Part shown: positions 46,701 through 57,980 of the stretch, one piece after another
Layout: each line of letters opens with the position of its first letter
Numbering within the stretch: the stretch's first letter is position 1
DNA from: Silurus meridionalis
Taxonomy: Eukaryota; Chordata; Actinopteri; Siluriformes; Siluridae
Reading direction: 5' to 3'
Length of the DNA stretch: 64,000 bases
NCBI RefSeq assembly: GCF_014805685.1
Contig: NC_060899.1
Span: 8,538,790-8,602,789, forward strand
Position numbers and translations under genes: made by a program
Notes under the pieces: model-generated
What the model was told of the DNA's origin: nothing
Databases searched by the model: none
The model's input: only the letters and a program-made list of their open reading frames with translations

Positions 46701-47528
46701 GATGAGGGGTCTTTTGAATACAGGTGCATATGTCTAATACATTTCTCTTTTATTCTGTAGAAATATGTTAATTTTATTGTTTTGTGAACCCAGAGCTTAT
46801 GTCAACTTTGCAGTGAGAAATATAAATATATGAACACAATGAAGTATTGTACTTATGTGACTTCATGTCATGATTTAACCCTGTCACACCACATTATGCA
46901 GAGAATATGCATCATAATAACTGTCCCTCTCTTTCTTTTAAATTCATCCCTCAACTGCCTCTCATCCCTGGTCATCCATTCTTATTTTTCCCATTGGGCC
47001 CCTGAAGGTCTCTTGAAAGGTATGATGTATGTCATACATAATAACCTGTCGATCAGGTTCTTTGTGTAACATGTTATTTTACATACTAACCAACTATTAA
47101 ATACTATATTAAAAACTCAGTGATGTATGATGGCTTCACTATAACCCCATTTTAGTGCTAGTAAAGGCCTGTTACTTATTACTGAATGATGTTTTGTTTA
47201 AACTCCATGTTATTTACTGTAGGATAGCACGTGTACCCACACTACCCTACTCCAGAAGGTACGTAATGTGTAAAACTTTTGCATAAATAATTCATATCTG
47301 CATTGTCCAGAGATATGTCTACATGTTTGGGTAAATACCTGTATGTGTTTCTTCAGAGAGGATGAAAGCCGCCAAGGTCGGATTCAGGGACACATGCAAA
47401 TGAAGACAAATAGTGATGACAGCCTGATGGAATATACTGAAGGTGACGAGATCGAGTTTAACGAGGACGGCTCCTTCATTGGTGAATATACAGGCACCAG
47501 TAAGAGAGACAGAGAGTCTTTTGCATAA
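38181..47528 (+). CDS. nfasc: Neurofascin-like L1-family cell adhesion molecule
   Basis: L1-family receptors link axon-initial-segment, nodal and glial membranes to ankyrin. Coding exons: 38181-38274, 38430-38535, 38696-38886, 39001-39123, 39250-39420, 39754-39865, 40216-40400, 40516-40647, 40794-40937, 41016-41127, 41214-41377, 41668-41815, 41907-42031, 42135-42236, 42460-42672, 42793-42869, 43436-43661, 43823-43938, 44210-44420, 44805-44927, 45089-45262, 46324-46455, 46657-46723, optional 47008-47019, 47357-47528. Phases close: 1,139 aa, or 1,143 with the microexon. There is a signal peptide (to about 26), Ig1-6 (32-602) and FNIII 1-4 (603-1016), two exons per domain, then one TM helix and a tail with [11 protein letters not shown]. 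Neurofascin is favoured over NrCAM or L1 by [21 protein letters not shown] and [13 protein letters not shown] fifth FNIII or mucin segment is not seen. Which teleost paralogue it is cannot be told. Confidence 0.92.
42237..42459 (+). other. nfasc: GC-AG intron of nfasc containing a (CA)n run
   Basis: The FNIII-1 reading frame (SPIK|EYLVQY) needs the exon to end at ...ATCAAAG. The next bases are GC, not GT, and no in-phase GT lies nearby. The acceptor CTCTTTTAG is normal. A long CA repeat starts about 25 bases into the intron. Confidence 0.8.
42262..42325. repeat. (CA)n microsatellite, nfasc intron
   Basis: About 60 bases of CA just after the GC donor. Confidence 0.97.
42905..43010. repeat. 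GATG/GGAT tetranucleotide repeat, nfasc intron
   Basis: Imperfect ATGG/ATGA units, with frequent GGATG. Confidence 0.85.
43691..43740. repeat. (CA)n microsatellite, nfasc intron
   Basis: CA run of about 50 bases directly after the FNIII-2 exon. Confidence 0.97.
47008..47019 (+). other. nfasc: RSLE microexon (12 nt) of nfasc
   Basis: GTCTCTTGAAAG sits between an acceptor CCCTGAAG and a donor GTATGA. In phase it adds RSLE after the Y of ...GSFEY, making YRSLE, the endocytosis signal (YxxL) of neural L1-family isoforms. The 12-nt length and sequence match the known L1 exon. Confidence 0.85.
47223..47258 (+). other. nfasc: Candidate 36-nt cassette exon in nfasc tail
   Basis: ATTTACTGTAG precedes and GTACGT follows a 36-nt stretch. 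Its phase matches the neighbouring exons and its frame is open, reading [12 protein letters not shown] between the tail exons. I know of no counterpart in other family members, so it is only a candidate. Confidence 0.4.
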
Positions 47529-48916
47529 CGCAACTCCTAAATATGGTGCTAGAGTGCAAACGACATGGTGCCCACTGGTCCCTGCTAAAACCCTGATTTG
47601 ACCTCAATCACTGCTGAGCATTGATGGATGACTATACAAGCCAAACGGAACTCGCATGCCTTTGGCTACATCATGCAGCAATTGAGCCTAAATTAAGGCA
47701 GAGGCATTACTTTACTAGACAAAGGTATGGATGTAAGCAGTGGGTTTTCAATAGACAACATTGATATGTGTAGTTATTAGAAATATTATTTAGAACACTT
47801 CACTGTGTACCATTTTCACTGCACATTTTCGATATTATATGGGAAAAGCAGGAAACAATTGTTAAAAAAACAACTTTAAAACAGTCGGTTTACTGATATT
47901 TGGAGTCGATTCAGTGTCTCTTGAATGTGTATAGGGTTATGCTGCAGTAAAACTGTACATTTTAAAGATAAATTACTATGAACTTTAGTCATGGGCATTT
48001 TTACAAATGCTAGTAAACACAGAATGGCTTGTGTCCAAATATGGCATATACACTTCTAGACCTGTGCAAATGCGAATTTATGAAATGATCATATTATTAG
48101 TGAATTCAAGTCATTGATAAGTTGATTGGTACAGGGTATTTAATTATTGTAATTAGATACAATAGATCTTTCTGGTTATCTTTTAGGTGCTACTCAAACT
48201 TTACAGAATTGAACTTTGTTTGCTTTCAGGGAGTTTCCTTCCCATTCCTGTTACCTTTATTAATAATGGTTCTAAGTAGAACCCTTTTAGGTACCATTTA
48301 ACTATCTAAAGAACACTTGAAGAATGCCCCTTTTTAAAGTGTATGTTTTTGAAAGATGGCTATTTTGGTGTTCATTCTGTGTTAGTTTTCATGACTCAAA
48401 CAGAATGTTTTTTGTTTTTAATACATCAATCAGTCTTTTCATGTTTGTGAATGAAAAGAAGTCAGTGACACCATGGAGGATATGCATGTGTCTCTTTAGA
48501 CTGTTGATAAAATAAAATCAGTAGACCTCTAGGTCATGATTTGGATATGGATATTAATAAATTAAGCTGACCAGAATATGACAATGCATTTTTATCTCTG
48601 TGATTAATGTATATACTTGTCTGAATTTGTGTTAACACAATGAAGTGAAAATCCTGAGGCACTTATCATTACTAATCCCTGTCTGTGTGTATAGTCACAG
48701 CTGTATAATGCAAACCAGACAGTGTAACAGTTTGTCTTTATTTAGTTTGTCTGTCATGTCATCATCTTTTGCCATATAATTTAAACTGTATGGAGTTTTG
48801 TTCGGTTCCACCTCTAACTACTCTAAATATAGAATATAGAATATATTTTTATCAGCGCTTTAATACTCTCATGCCAAGTCATACAATGATCTTAAATAAA
48901 AGAAACAATATTTGTA
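47529..48916 (+). other. nfasc: nfasc 3' UTR (probable)
   Basis: Non-coding DNA after the stop without recognised transposons. AATAAA signals occur near 48510 and at 48895-48900; the latter would give a UTR of about 1.4 kb. Confidence 0.5.
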
Positions 48917-49469
48917 TAGTTATGTCATGTTCACATGCTGTTGGGAAACACTGTACAGGTTCATGTCATTCAGAATTCAGTATTGTATGTAACCTGATTA
49001 TTATAAAAGTAAGCCTGAAATATTTGAATTTATTGGAGTAAAATAATAATTGTTCCACTTAATATTTAGTCATAGCATAGAATTCCATTAACCAAAAGCT
49101 TTTTACTTATTTTCTAATTGAAAAAAAAAAAGCTGGATATATAATTAAATAATAATTAAATGTTGAAACATATGCAATGCTCTATCCTATCTCTAATAAT
49201 AAGATAAACAAAAAAGAACATTTCCATGATTTCCAAATATGACAAATCATCATGACTTTGAAATCAACATTGTGAAATCAACAACTATATAGATATACAG
49301 CATCCTGAAATTATCTTAAGCTTTATGCACTTACATTTAGTTGCAATTTGCAACCCTAACCCTAACACCTTGCTAACATTTATCAGGAATACTACTAATA
49401 TCTTACTACAGAGATAGCTTGACACTATATCAATATCTGCCATCAACACTATATTACACTTTATTCGCA

Positions 49470-50465
49470 GTTGCTTTAAAGCGTTTCTCAGATCAGAAAT
49501 TAAATTCTCTAAACTACTTGTTTAACTTCCACATCATGTAGTCACTTGTGCTCATCATAAAAGCATTTCTTGTTGCATTGATCACATTTTCAATGGTTTT
49601 GTACATTCATTTAATTGATTGTGTACAAGTGTCTGCTGTTTCCTACATTATCAGTTGTTTATGTCATGTTGGTCAAAATATATTATACTAATTATTTCAC
49701 TAATTGAATAGTCTTAACCCCTAAAACATCCCAGCATCAGTTCATTGCTTAAGTCATTGAATGCAAAATGGTTAAACCAGTTGTCATCATTTGTCATCTA
49801 AAATTTCTATTAAATTTTTTTTATGTAAATGTTGAATTGATCAATTGTGCAGATGAATCTTGAATGTCACTTATAGAGGGACATGTACGGCATCAGATCA
49901 ACCAATATCAACTAGTTCTATAAATAGGTCAAAGGTGAATCATGTGAACATTCAATTGGTGACAGAGGAAAACACAGAATTACAATTTAAAAAAATGGAG
50001 GAACAACCAAGAAGCGAACGAACATTATTACAGTACAGTTGAAGTGTGAATCCTTTCAACTTTTATGCAATCAATATAAATCAAATATGCAATCAAAAAA
50101 ATTAATTTGTGCTCCTGAAATTCATATATACCATACAGAAGAAATTCAACTTTGTGCATTTTTAATCATTGTAATTCAAACCATAGTTTTTATAAAGAAA
50201 CACTGAAACTGTGCGCCGTCATACGGGTAACATTATCAAACATTTTGACGATGATGAAAGGTCTTGTCATTCTGATGGTAAAGTATTTGTTGAAACAAAT
50301 ACTTACTTTTAAGAGATGAATCAAGGATTTTGAGAAAAAGAAAGGCTTTTGCAGAAATCCAATGTGTTGTACTGTTTGTACAAATTGTTTTGAGAATGTA
50401 CTTTCTGGTTTGCAAATATTAAGGATAATTCGAGAAATGTTCTAAAGCAACTGAGAAAAACTTTA
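49470..50465 (-). mobile_element. Inverted-repeat element, uninterrupted relative of the 27.8-31.1 kb nest
   Basis: The left tip CAGTTGCTTTAAAGCGTTTC and the right tip, inverted, CAGTTGCTTTAGAACATTTC form terminal repeats. The interior is the reverse complement of the outer nested element, including AAAAGCCTTTC-type and ATCAACCAATATCAACTAG blocks. It is about 1 kb and non-coding. Confidence 0.75.
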
Positions 50466-51028
50466 AGCTTCACTTTTAGGTTCCTGTTTCAACATTATGA
50501 TTATTTTTAAAGGAAGTAGCTTCATAGCAACTTCCTATAATTTAACGTTCTGTTTCACAAAAATATTTCCAACATTTAGCAAGGCTTGTTAATATTTACA
50601 ATGTTTTTGTAAACCTTGAGATATTTTTGTCTCATGACATTTCTCCCTGTGCTTTGCTTATGGCTAATTTTTAAAGTGTTTTTTAATAAACCAGAAAAAT
50701 TATTAGTAATATAACTGAAACTAAAGCGTGCTTTAAAAATGTTGAGAAACTACATACTATCACTTACAATATATACTGAATACATAGCTCAATTTAATAA
50801 ATGTATAGTCTTTTTAATACTTTTTAGCAAATCCATTTATAATTGAATGTATTTTTTATTTTAAATTACTGATATTCTGATTTTAAGTGATTTGCTTTGT
50901 TGTATGCATGCAAACTGTTTGGTCCTAGACTAAGCAGCTACGTACCACACAGTTTCCCAGAATGCTCTCAAAGGTACAGCAATAGAAGCTCACTAATATC
51001 TGAAGAGATAGTTAAGCTTCTCCAGACT

Positions 51029-51861
51029 TACAGTGCTTTTGGAAATATTTAGACCCCTTTAATTTTTTCATTTATGCTTTATTGCTTTTGGCTAGATGAA
51101 AGCCTTTCCTCATTACAAAACCCATGAAAGTCTGCTTAGAGTTGCACACACTGAAGGACTCTCAGAGTGTGTAGAACAAGATTCTCTGGTCTGATGAAAC
51201 CAAGTTTGACTTAATTTCTAGATGTAATGTGTTGAGGAAATCAGGAACCGCTTATCACCTGCCCAAAACCATCCCAATAGTGAAGCATGATGGTGGCAGC
51301 ATCATGCTGCTGTGGTGTTTATTTTGCAGCAGGGACTTCTAAAAATAATCTAGAATTAACTTTGTCATTTTGGGGTTCCACACCTCTTCCATTTAACAAT
51401 TATGGATAATAATTGAAACCTTCCCCAAATCTGTGCCTTGCAACAATCCTGTCTCTGTGCTCTGCAGGCAGTTCCTTTGACCTTATGGCATGTGAGAGCT
51501 TTTATAGAGAGATGTGTGCCTTTCCAAATAATGTCAAATCAATAAGGTTTTAAACTGGTCGATTCTAATCAAGTTGTAGAAATATCTTAGCAACGGTTAA
51601 AGAAAACTGGAAGGCACTTTTCGCTAATATTCAAGTGTTGTTGCCAAGGGTCTGAATACTTATGTAGATGTGATATTTCAGGTTTTTTATTTAAAATAAA
51701 TCACAGATATTTGGAGAATTCTGTTCACTATATCATTCTGGGGTACTGAATGTATATTAAGCAGGAGAAAATAGATTCATTTAAACAATTATAGTTTTAG
51801 GCTACAGCATAACAAAATTGAAAAAAGTAAAGGGCATTGAATACATTCTGAATGCACTGTA
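51029..51861 (+). mobile_element. Tc1-like relic
   Basis: The left tip ACAGTGCTTTTGGAAATATT and the right ATGCACTGTATT suggest inverted ends. Near 51150-51320 is a decayed transposase segment (HTEGLSECVEQDSL, then GSIMLLWC-like). It is frameshifted and inactive. Confidence 0.65.
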
Positions 51862-52098
51862 TTTATCACTACTAGTTTTATGTAACAAGATCCACACGTT
51901 TATAAGCAGAAATAATGACATAAAAAATGTAGACGGATATTCAGCAACTTGAGATCCTTGCCCTTTACTTGAATGGCAAAAAAGTACGTCACAAACTAAC
52001 GTCAGCAGAACGTTGCCGAGAGCATCACACTGCCTATAATGCAGTATTGCCTTTTTCTTATAGTGCAACCTGATGCTAGCTCTTTCCAAAGTAAGCAA

Positions 52099-52146
52099 CA
52101 CACACACACAGACACATACAGACACACACAGACACACAGACACACA

Positions 52147-52201
<55 letters not shown>
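52099..52201. repeat. (CA)n microsatellite with CAGA interruptions
   Basis: About 100 bases of CA with several GACACA variants at the left. Confidence 0.97.
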
Positions 52202-52204
<3 letters not shown>

Positions 52205-52639
52205 TGGCCATCCACATGATATAAAAGGAAACATAATTCATCCACTTTCTTCAATTGATTAGTGTCCAATTCTGATGCTCACATGCCCATTGTACGTGAC
52301 CAGTCTGAGTCTATGCAGCCATGTATGCAGCCAGCTGCTATGATGTGTATATTCTGACACCTTTCTATTATAGCCAGCATTAACAATTTAAGCCTTCTTT
52401 ATTTGACCTATAGTAGTTTTTGATCATTAGCAGGCATACTAATAGTCTTCTATTTTTTAATTGTTTTCTATTTTCATACAATAAATTATATTTGTATGAT
52501 ATCATTACATTGAACTGAACACATTACATGTTTGAACAATATGCATATAGATATTTTTTTAAAGCTTTCCAAAAAAAGTTTTTTGAATAAAGCAATGTAA
52601 GTGTGATGTTTTCCATTTTATATTGATAAAACAATGTTT

Positions 52640-53394
52640 TTAGAGTTCCATCTAAAAGTATTAGACTGACAAGGTAATGTTTGTTTGCTTGAAGATCTTT
52701 TTTTTTTGTCCCTACTTTTGCCCTTTCCATTCCTGTGGAAGAGGTTAAGCTTGGTTCCAGAATTCGTCTGTATCGCTTTGCAAAGTCAAATCTGACTTTT
52801 TGATTCTCACTAAAGCTTCTTATTTAAATCTTGTGGCTATTTTTCTGCTCTCAACGTTTTCTTTGAATGGCAGACTCTGATATTTTCACCTCTGCCCCAT
52901 GGAAGGTTTTGGTGACTAAACTGTTATCTGGTTGTTAGTACAATAGTGTTTTATCTCTTTTCCGTTCATTTGAAATTGTTCTTATGGCTATGCCTAAAGC
53001 CAGTGCAATGGCTGGGGCCAATTTTTCTACTTTTCTCAGCTTCACACACAGTCAGCTCTCTTGTCTTCATGTTGGTTTATCTTTTTAAACAACAAATGCA
53101 CAATCTTCACACGTGAAACCCAGGGCTCAGACCAAGAGTAAACATTCATAGATATTAGATGTTTAAACAATCTATCTAACAGGGCACACCTGGGCAACAA
53201 GGAACACCTGTTCCCCTATTTTTAATCTCTTGAACAATGTTTGTGTCAAAAATAAAAGGTTTAACACATCTAGAAATAAATATCAGGAAACGAAATTTAT
53301 ATTCTGATCTTACTTTCATCTTTTCACCCAAATTTCGTCAGTGTTTGGCCTTGCTACTCTGATATATTTTTTTGGAAGGGAGTGTACATTTAGT
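52640..53394 (-). mobile_element. Possible degenerate transposon relic
   Basis: The end TTGGAAGGGAGTGTA and the interior CAAGGTAATGTTTG and CCAGTGCAATGGCTGGGGC resemble a teleost DNA element read on the minus strand. No intact frame is present. Family assignment is weak. Confidence 0.35.
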
Positions 53395-53739
53395 TTATTA
53401 GTTTTTGTTAGTCCTTTTTACTCTTTATATTCTATGTCTGTTATTTGTATAACTTACATTTTCTTTAGATGAATACAACTAATAAATCTGTTGATTTATC
53501 ACTATTTTCTTTCCTCATTCTACACTTATTTCCTTTAACAACCATTCAAAGCCACATGTTCTATTCATCATGTTCATGTTTTTGTCTGCTTGACAGGACC
53601 ATACAAATTTGTTTATCTCAAGATCGTTAACACCCTGAAACTGAGTTACAGCACAGTGGCAAAGATCATACAGACGTTTTCCAAGATGAGTTTCACTTGG
53701 TGCAGGCCTTGCAAGGGACCATCAAAGAAGTTTTCATGC

Positions 53740-54180
53740 TGTGTGTCAGGTGCAGAAGCTAGCTTCTAAAAACAGCTGCATGAATTCTGCCAGAATTGAT
53801 TTAGAACTTGCAGAAGTGGAAGGTCCGCTTGTCAGTGCTCAGACCATACGCCGCACACTGCAACAAGTTGGTTTGCATGGCAGGTGTCCCAGATGGAAGC
53901 GTCTATTGCAACTGGCTCACAAGAAAGCCTGCAAACAGTTTGCTTAAGACATAATGTCCAAGAGCATGAATTAATGTCTGTGGTCTGATAAGACTAAGAT
54001 TAACTTGTTTGGCCCAGATGGTGTCCAGCACGTGTGGAGACACCCAGGTGAGGAGTACCAAGAAAGGGGCTCAGGGGCTGCATGATTGCTGCTGGTTCGG
54101 GGGAGTTGCAGTTCATTGAGGGAAACATGGATTCCAACATGTACTGTGACACACTGTGACAAGCAGAACATGATGCCCCC
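53740..54180 (+). pseudogene. Tc1-like transposase relic, copy 1
   Basis: Reads LASKNSCMNSARIDLELAEV, then KRLLQLAHKKACKQFA before a stop. The N-terminal HTH region present in copy 2 is deleted here (about 130 bases missing near 53630). Confidence 0.75.
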
Positions 54181-54544
54181 CCTTCAGAAACTGACCTGAA
54201 TGTCAGTTTTTCAACATAATAACAAGAAAAACTGTAACATATAGCAATGAGACCAGTATAGGTATATGTGTATAATGCAAAGAATAACTGAAGCACTATA
54301 GCATGCCTTTAGCAATACATCTTGAGGTAATAGCTGTCACAGTCTGTCAGCTGTATTCACAGTGAAATAATGCAATAATGCAGGCAAAAATCAGTTTATA
54401 TCTATTTATTTTTACCAAAATGTACAGTGTATGTCTCTGTACCATGTATTTCTTTGGCCATATAATTTAAAATTAATGCAATTTTGCTCCTCCATGTACA
54501 GCTGTAAATATTCAATCTGTGCTTTACATATTGTATCTGTATAG

Positions 54545-56330
54545 CTGTCTGGGAACCACCAGCCTCACCTTCCCTCAACGCACCGCACGCTCGTAGTAAC
54601 TCCCCATCATATTAAATACCTGCACCTGGCGCTCATCACCGTGCAACCCTCCTTAAGACCTGCTCTGCCCCAGTGTCCGATCTTTAAGCATAAGGGAGAT
54701 GTGCAGACCTGCAGTAACTACAGGGGATTTAAGTTGATCAGTTACACTATTAAGTTATAGGAAAGAGTAGTGAAAGCCAGGCTGAGAGAAGAGGTGACCC
54801 TCTGTGAGCAACGAGGAAGAGCACCACAGATGCCTTATTTGCTTTGAGGATGTTGATGGAGAAGTATAGAGAAAGTCAGAAAGAATTGCATTGTGTATTT
54901 GTGGATTTAGAGAAAGCATACAACAGGGTGCCTAGAGAGGAGTTGTGGTATTGTATGAGGAAGTCAGGTGTGTCAGAGAAGTATGTGAGGGTGGTGCAGG
55001 ACATGTATGAGGACAATGTGACAGCAGTGAAGTGCGCAGTAGGAACGACAGACTGGTTCAAGGTGAAGGTTGGACTGCATCAATGTTTGGCCCAGTGGTG
55101 ATGGACAGGTTGACGGACGAGGTCAGACAGGAGTCTCCCTGGACTATGATGTTTGCGGATGATATTGTGATTTGTGGTGAGAGAAGTGAGCAGGTTGAGA
55201 AGAGCCTGGAGAGGTAGAGGTACATGCTGGAGAGAAGTTGAATGAAAGTCAGTAGGAGTAAGACAGAGTACATGTGTGTGAATGAGAGGGAGGGCAGTGG
55301 AGTGGTGTGGTTGCAAAGAGAAGAGGTGGAGAAGGTGGAGGAGTTCAGGTACCTTGGGTCAACAGTGCAAAGTAATAGAGAGTGTGTTAGGAAAGTAAAG
55401 AAAAGAGTGCAGGCAGGGTGGAGTGGGTGGAGAAGAGTGACAGGAGTTATTTGTGATAGTAGGGTATCTGCAAGAATAAAAGGGAAAGTTTATAGGACTG
55501 TGGTGAGACCTGCGATGTTGTATGGATTAGAGACAGTGGCATTGAGTAAAAGGCAGGAGGCGGAGCTGGAGGTAGCAGAGCTGAAGATGTTAAGGTTTTC
55601 GTTGGGAGTGACGACGATGGACAAGATTAGAAATGAGTTTATTAGAGGGACAGCGCATGTTGGACGTTTTGGTGACAAGGTGAGGGAGGCAAGATTGAGA
55701 TGGTTAGGACATGTGCAGAGGAGGGACATGAGTTATGTTGGTAGGAGAATGCTGAGGATGGAGCCACCAGGAAGGAGGAAAAGAGGAAGTCCAAGGAGGA
55801 GGTTCATGGATGGTAGTTGGTGTGAAAGAGGCAGATGTAGAGGACCGGGTGGAATAGAGACGGAGGAGCCGCTGTGGCGACCCCTAATTGGAGCAGCCGA
55901 ATGAAGAAGAAGAAGATTGTGAATAAAATATAAGTTTATGAGTTTTGTAAATTATTGCATTCCTTTTTTATTCACAATTTGTACAGTGTCTCAACTTTTT
56001 GGGAACCGGGTTTGCAAATACCTGCACCTGGCACTCATCACTGCGCAAGACCCACTCTGCCCCAGTGTCCTCGTCCATTCTGGGGAACTCTCTTAGACTA
56101 ACTTGCTGTGGATTAACCTTTCTACGGACTTTGATTTTCTCAAAGATTACTCAGATTCTATTAACTTAGTCTTTTTCAAGGTTTACTCGGATTCTATGGA
56201 CTTTGCCTTTCTTTAGGACTACATGGATTCTATGGACTTTGTGGGTTCTATTGTGGCTTTCTGTGTTGGACCAGTGTTTTTTTATTAAACCTTGTTCATC
56301 ATCACTTCGGTCTCCGGCACTGTTCATCCA
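54545..56330. mobile_element. Insertion specific to duplication copy 1
   Basis: The block AAATACCTGCACCTGGC occurs at 54613 and again at 56017. Between them lie the LINE fragment and a Tc1-like tip (about 55915-56012, CAATTTGTACAGTGTCTCAA). The outer part, ending CGGTCTCCGGCACTGTTCAT, resembles a teleost retroelement tail. It seems to be an element later invaded by the LINE. Confidence 0.6.
54690..55905 (+). pseudogene. RTE-type LINE reverse transcriptase fragment, frame-shifted
   Basis: Three frames together show reverse transcriptase motifs: FVDLEKAYNRVP (about 54898), MMFADDIVICG with the FADD catalytic pair (about 55148) and a C-terminal region with EYMCVNEREGSG, KVYRTVVRPAMLYGLETV and LRWLGHVQRRD (to 55904). 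The 5' end, with the endonuclease, is missing. Breaks near 55080 and 55217 make it inactive. It ends in CCGCTGTGGCGACCCCTAAT, whose tail is found at two other sites in the window. The clade is assigned from memory of the family. Confidence 0.85.
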
Positions 56331-57662
56331 TTTTGTCTGTGCTGTAAATAATGTATTTGTGTTAAAAATTTTGTGCCTTCGCTATTGATCGGTCATTAAA
56401 TGATCTTAAGAAATATACATTACCATACATAATGATTATTAATAGATGTAGCCCACAGTAGACAAACTAATTAATTAAAACATTTAAAATTATTCATCTT
56501 TTCTTGTTAGTGGAATAAATCTCAAATGATATTTCTTACGTTGAGTCAGACAAACTGCTATAATAAGCAGCCCTCTTTGTTGCTCAAATGTCACTGGAAA
56601 ATTCATGCTGTTCCATAAGTCTTTCACTTATGGATATTTTTTCATTTACATTATGTAAATAATGATCAGGAACACACAACAAAAATCAATGGTATTTCCA
56701 GAGACAGCTCTAGACAATTTCCCTAAAATTGGGAACATCTAGTCACATTTCTGAATTAATTTGTCTGCTACCATGAGCTCCATTACCAGTAATGATTAGT
56801 GAGTCCAAACCAAAAGCAGCCATGAAAGCCAAAGTCATGACAAGATCTCCACTGTTCTTGACCGAACTGCTTGTGTTTTTGAGCATAAGCAGATAATTTC
56901 TTTTTATTTGCTTCTTGTGGTATGGCCTTTATATATCTCAAAGTCAGGAAATATCAGAAAATTACACCTGAATTCTTATTTATTGTGTCAAATTCATCCT
57001 TTGATGTCCAACCCAAATACTGCAGTGTACAGCAAAAACTATTTATTCTTGTCTTTTCAATACCTTCAGAATGGACAGTATGTATTTATATTTCTTTTTA
57101 TTCTGTCTACTTTTACCATCAGTTCTTTATATCAAGTCTTTTATTCAGTTAAACAATTTGTATTTTATTTTCCCTTCTGCAGATACCAGCTTTGCTTTTT
57201 TTTATGTCTGTGACATGCATGTTGCACAAACACGTGCCTGTTTGCAGAACATTTGCGCAAAAATTTTTATTGGATATGCAGTTACTACATTTCCTACCCG
57301 CAAACTTGCATCACACAAACCTAAGTGAATTTGATGAAACTCTTAATGCGTATTTGTACTTTTGTGTATTTGTTATATTCATGATTATGACAAAGCAAAT
57401 GATTACATGTTCTTTGCATCTTTTCCTTTAGAAAATTGAGTATAAAACTAAACAGTGCATAATAATATGAAGCTGAGAGAATTTACTTTTGTCAAAATAA
57501 AATAATATAAAAAGCATATGTCTACTAAATTAGATATAATGAAGATAGAAATAGGGAGAGAATGAATATAAGCAGAAAAATTTTTCTTTTCTATTGTTGC
57601 ATTTCTTTGAATTAAATGGAATCTAAAAGAGATTTCAGCAGCAAATTGTCTCTTGTATATAT

Positions 57663-57675
57663 ACACACACACACT

Positions 57676-57745
<70 letters not shown>
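57663..57745. repeat. (CA)n microsatellite
   Basis: CA run of about 80 bases in copy 1; the equivalent place in copy 2 (60097-60121) has only a short run. Confidence 0.97.
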
Positions 57746-57747
<2 letters not shown>

Positions 57748-57980
57748 TAATTGTTAAGCATTGTTGATTCATTCATGAATCATGGTTTAACAGTTGGCAA
57801 CTTCCTATTAACTCGTGCTGTTTGAGAAATACATTCAAAAATTGAGCAACAAGATTTCTTATTGACAACAATTGCAAATTTTTTGAATACTGTGATTTTT
57901 ATTGAATTTTTATTCAATTTAAATATTATTGAAAAGGTTTTAAAGTAAACACGGCAGAAATTGTACCTAACTAACATGTA

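Larger units (their letters stand above)
53541..57980. repeat. Tandem duplication, copy 1 (with later insertions)
   Basis: It begins ACCATTCAAAGCCACATG and ends CCTAACTAACATGTA. The same order of segments recurs at 57981-60390. Copy 1 additionally contains about 1.8 kb of LINE-bearing DNA (54545-56330) absent from copy 2. It carries its own Tc1-like relic (about 53550-54300) and a (CA)n run at 57663-57745. Confidence 0.8.

Noticed and set aside
49360..49380. CCCTAACCCTAAC telomere-like motif
   Set aside because: Only two to three units, which is expected by chance in AT-rich fish DNA.
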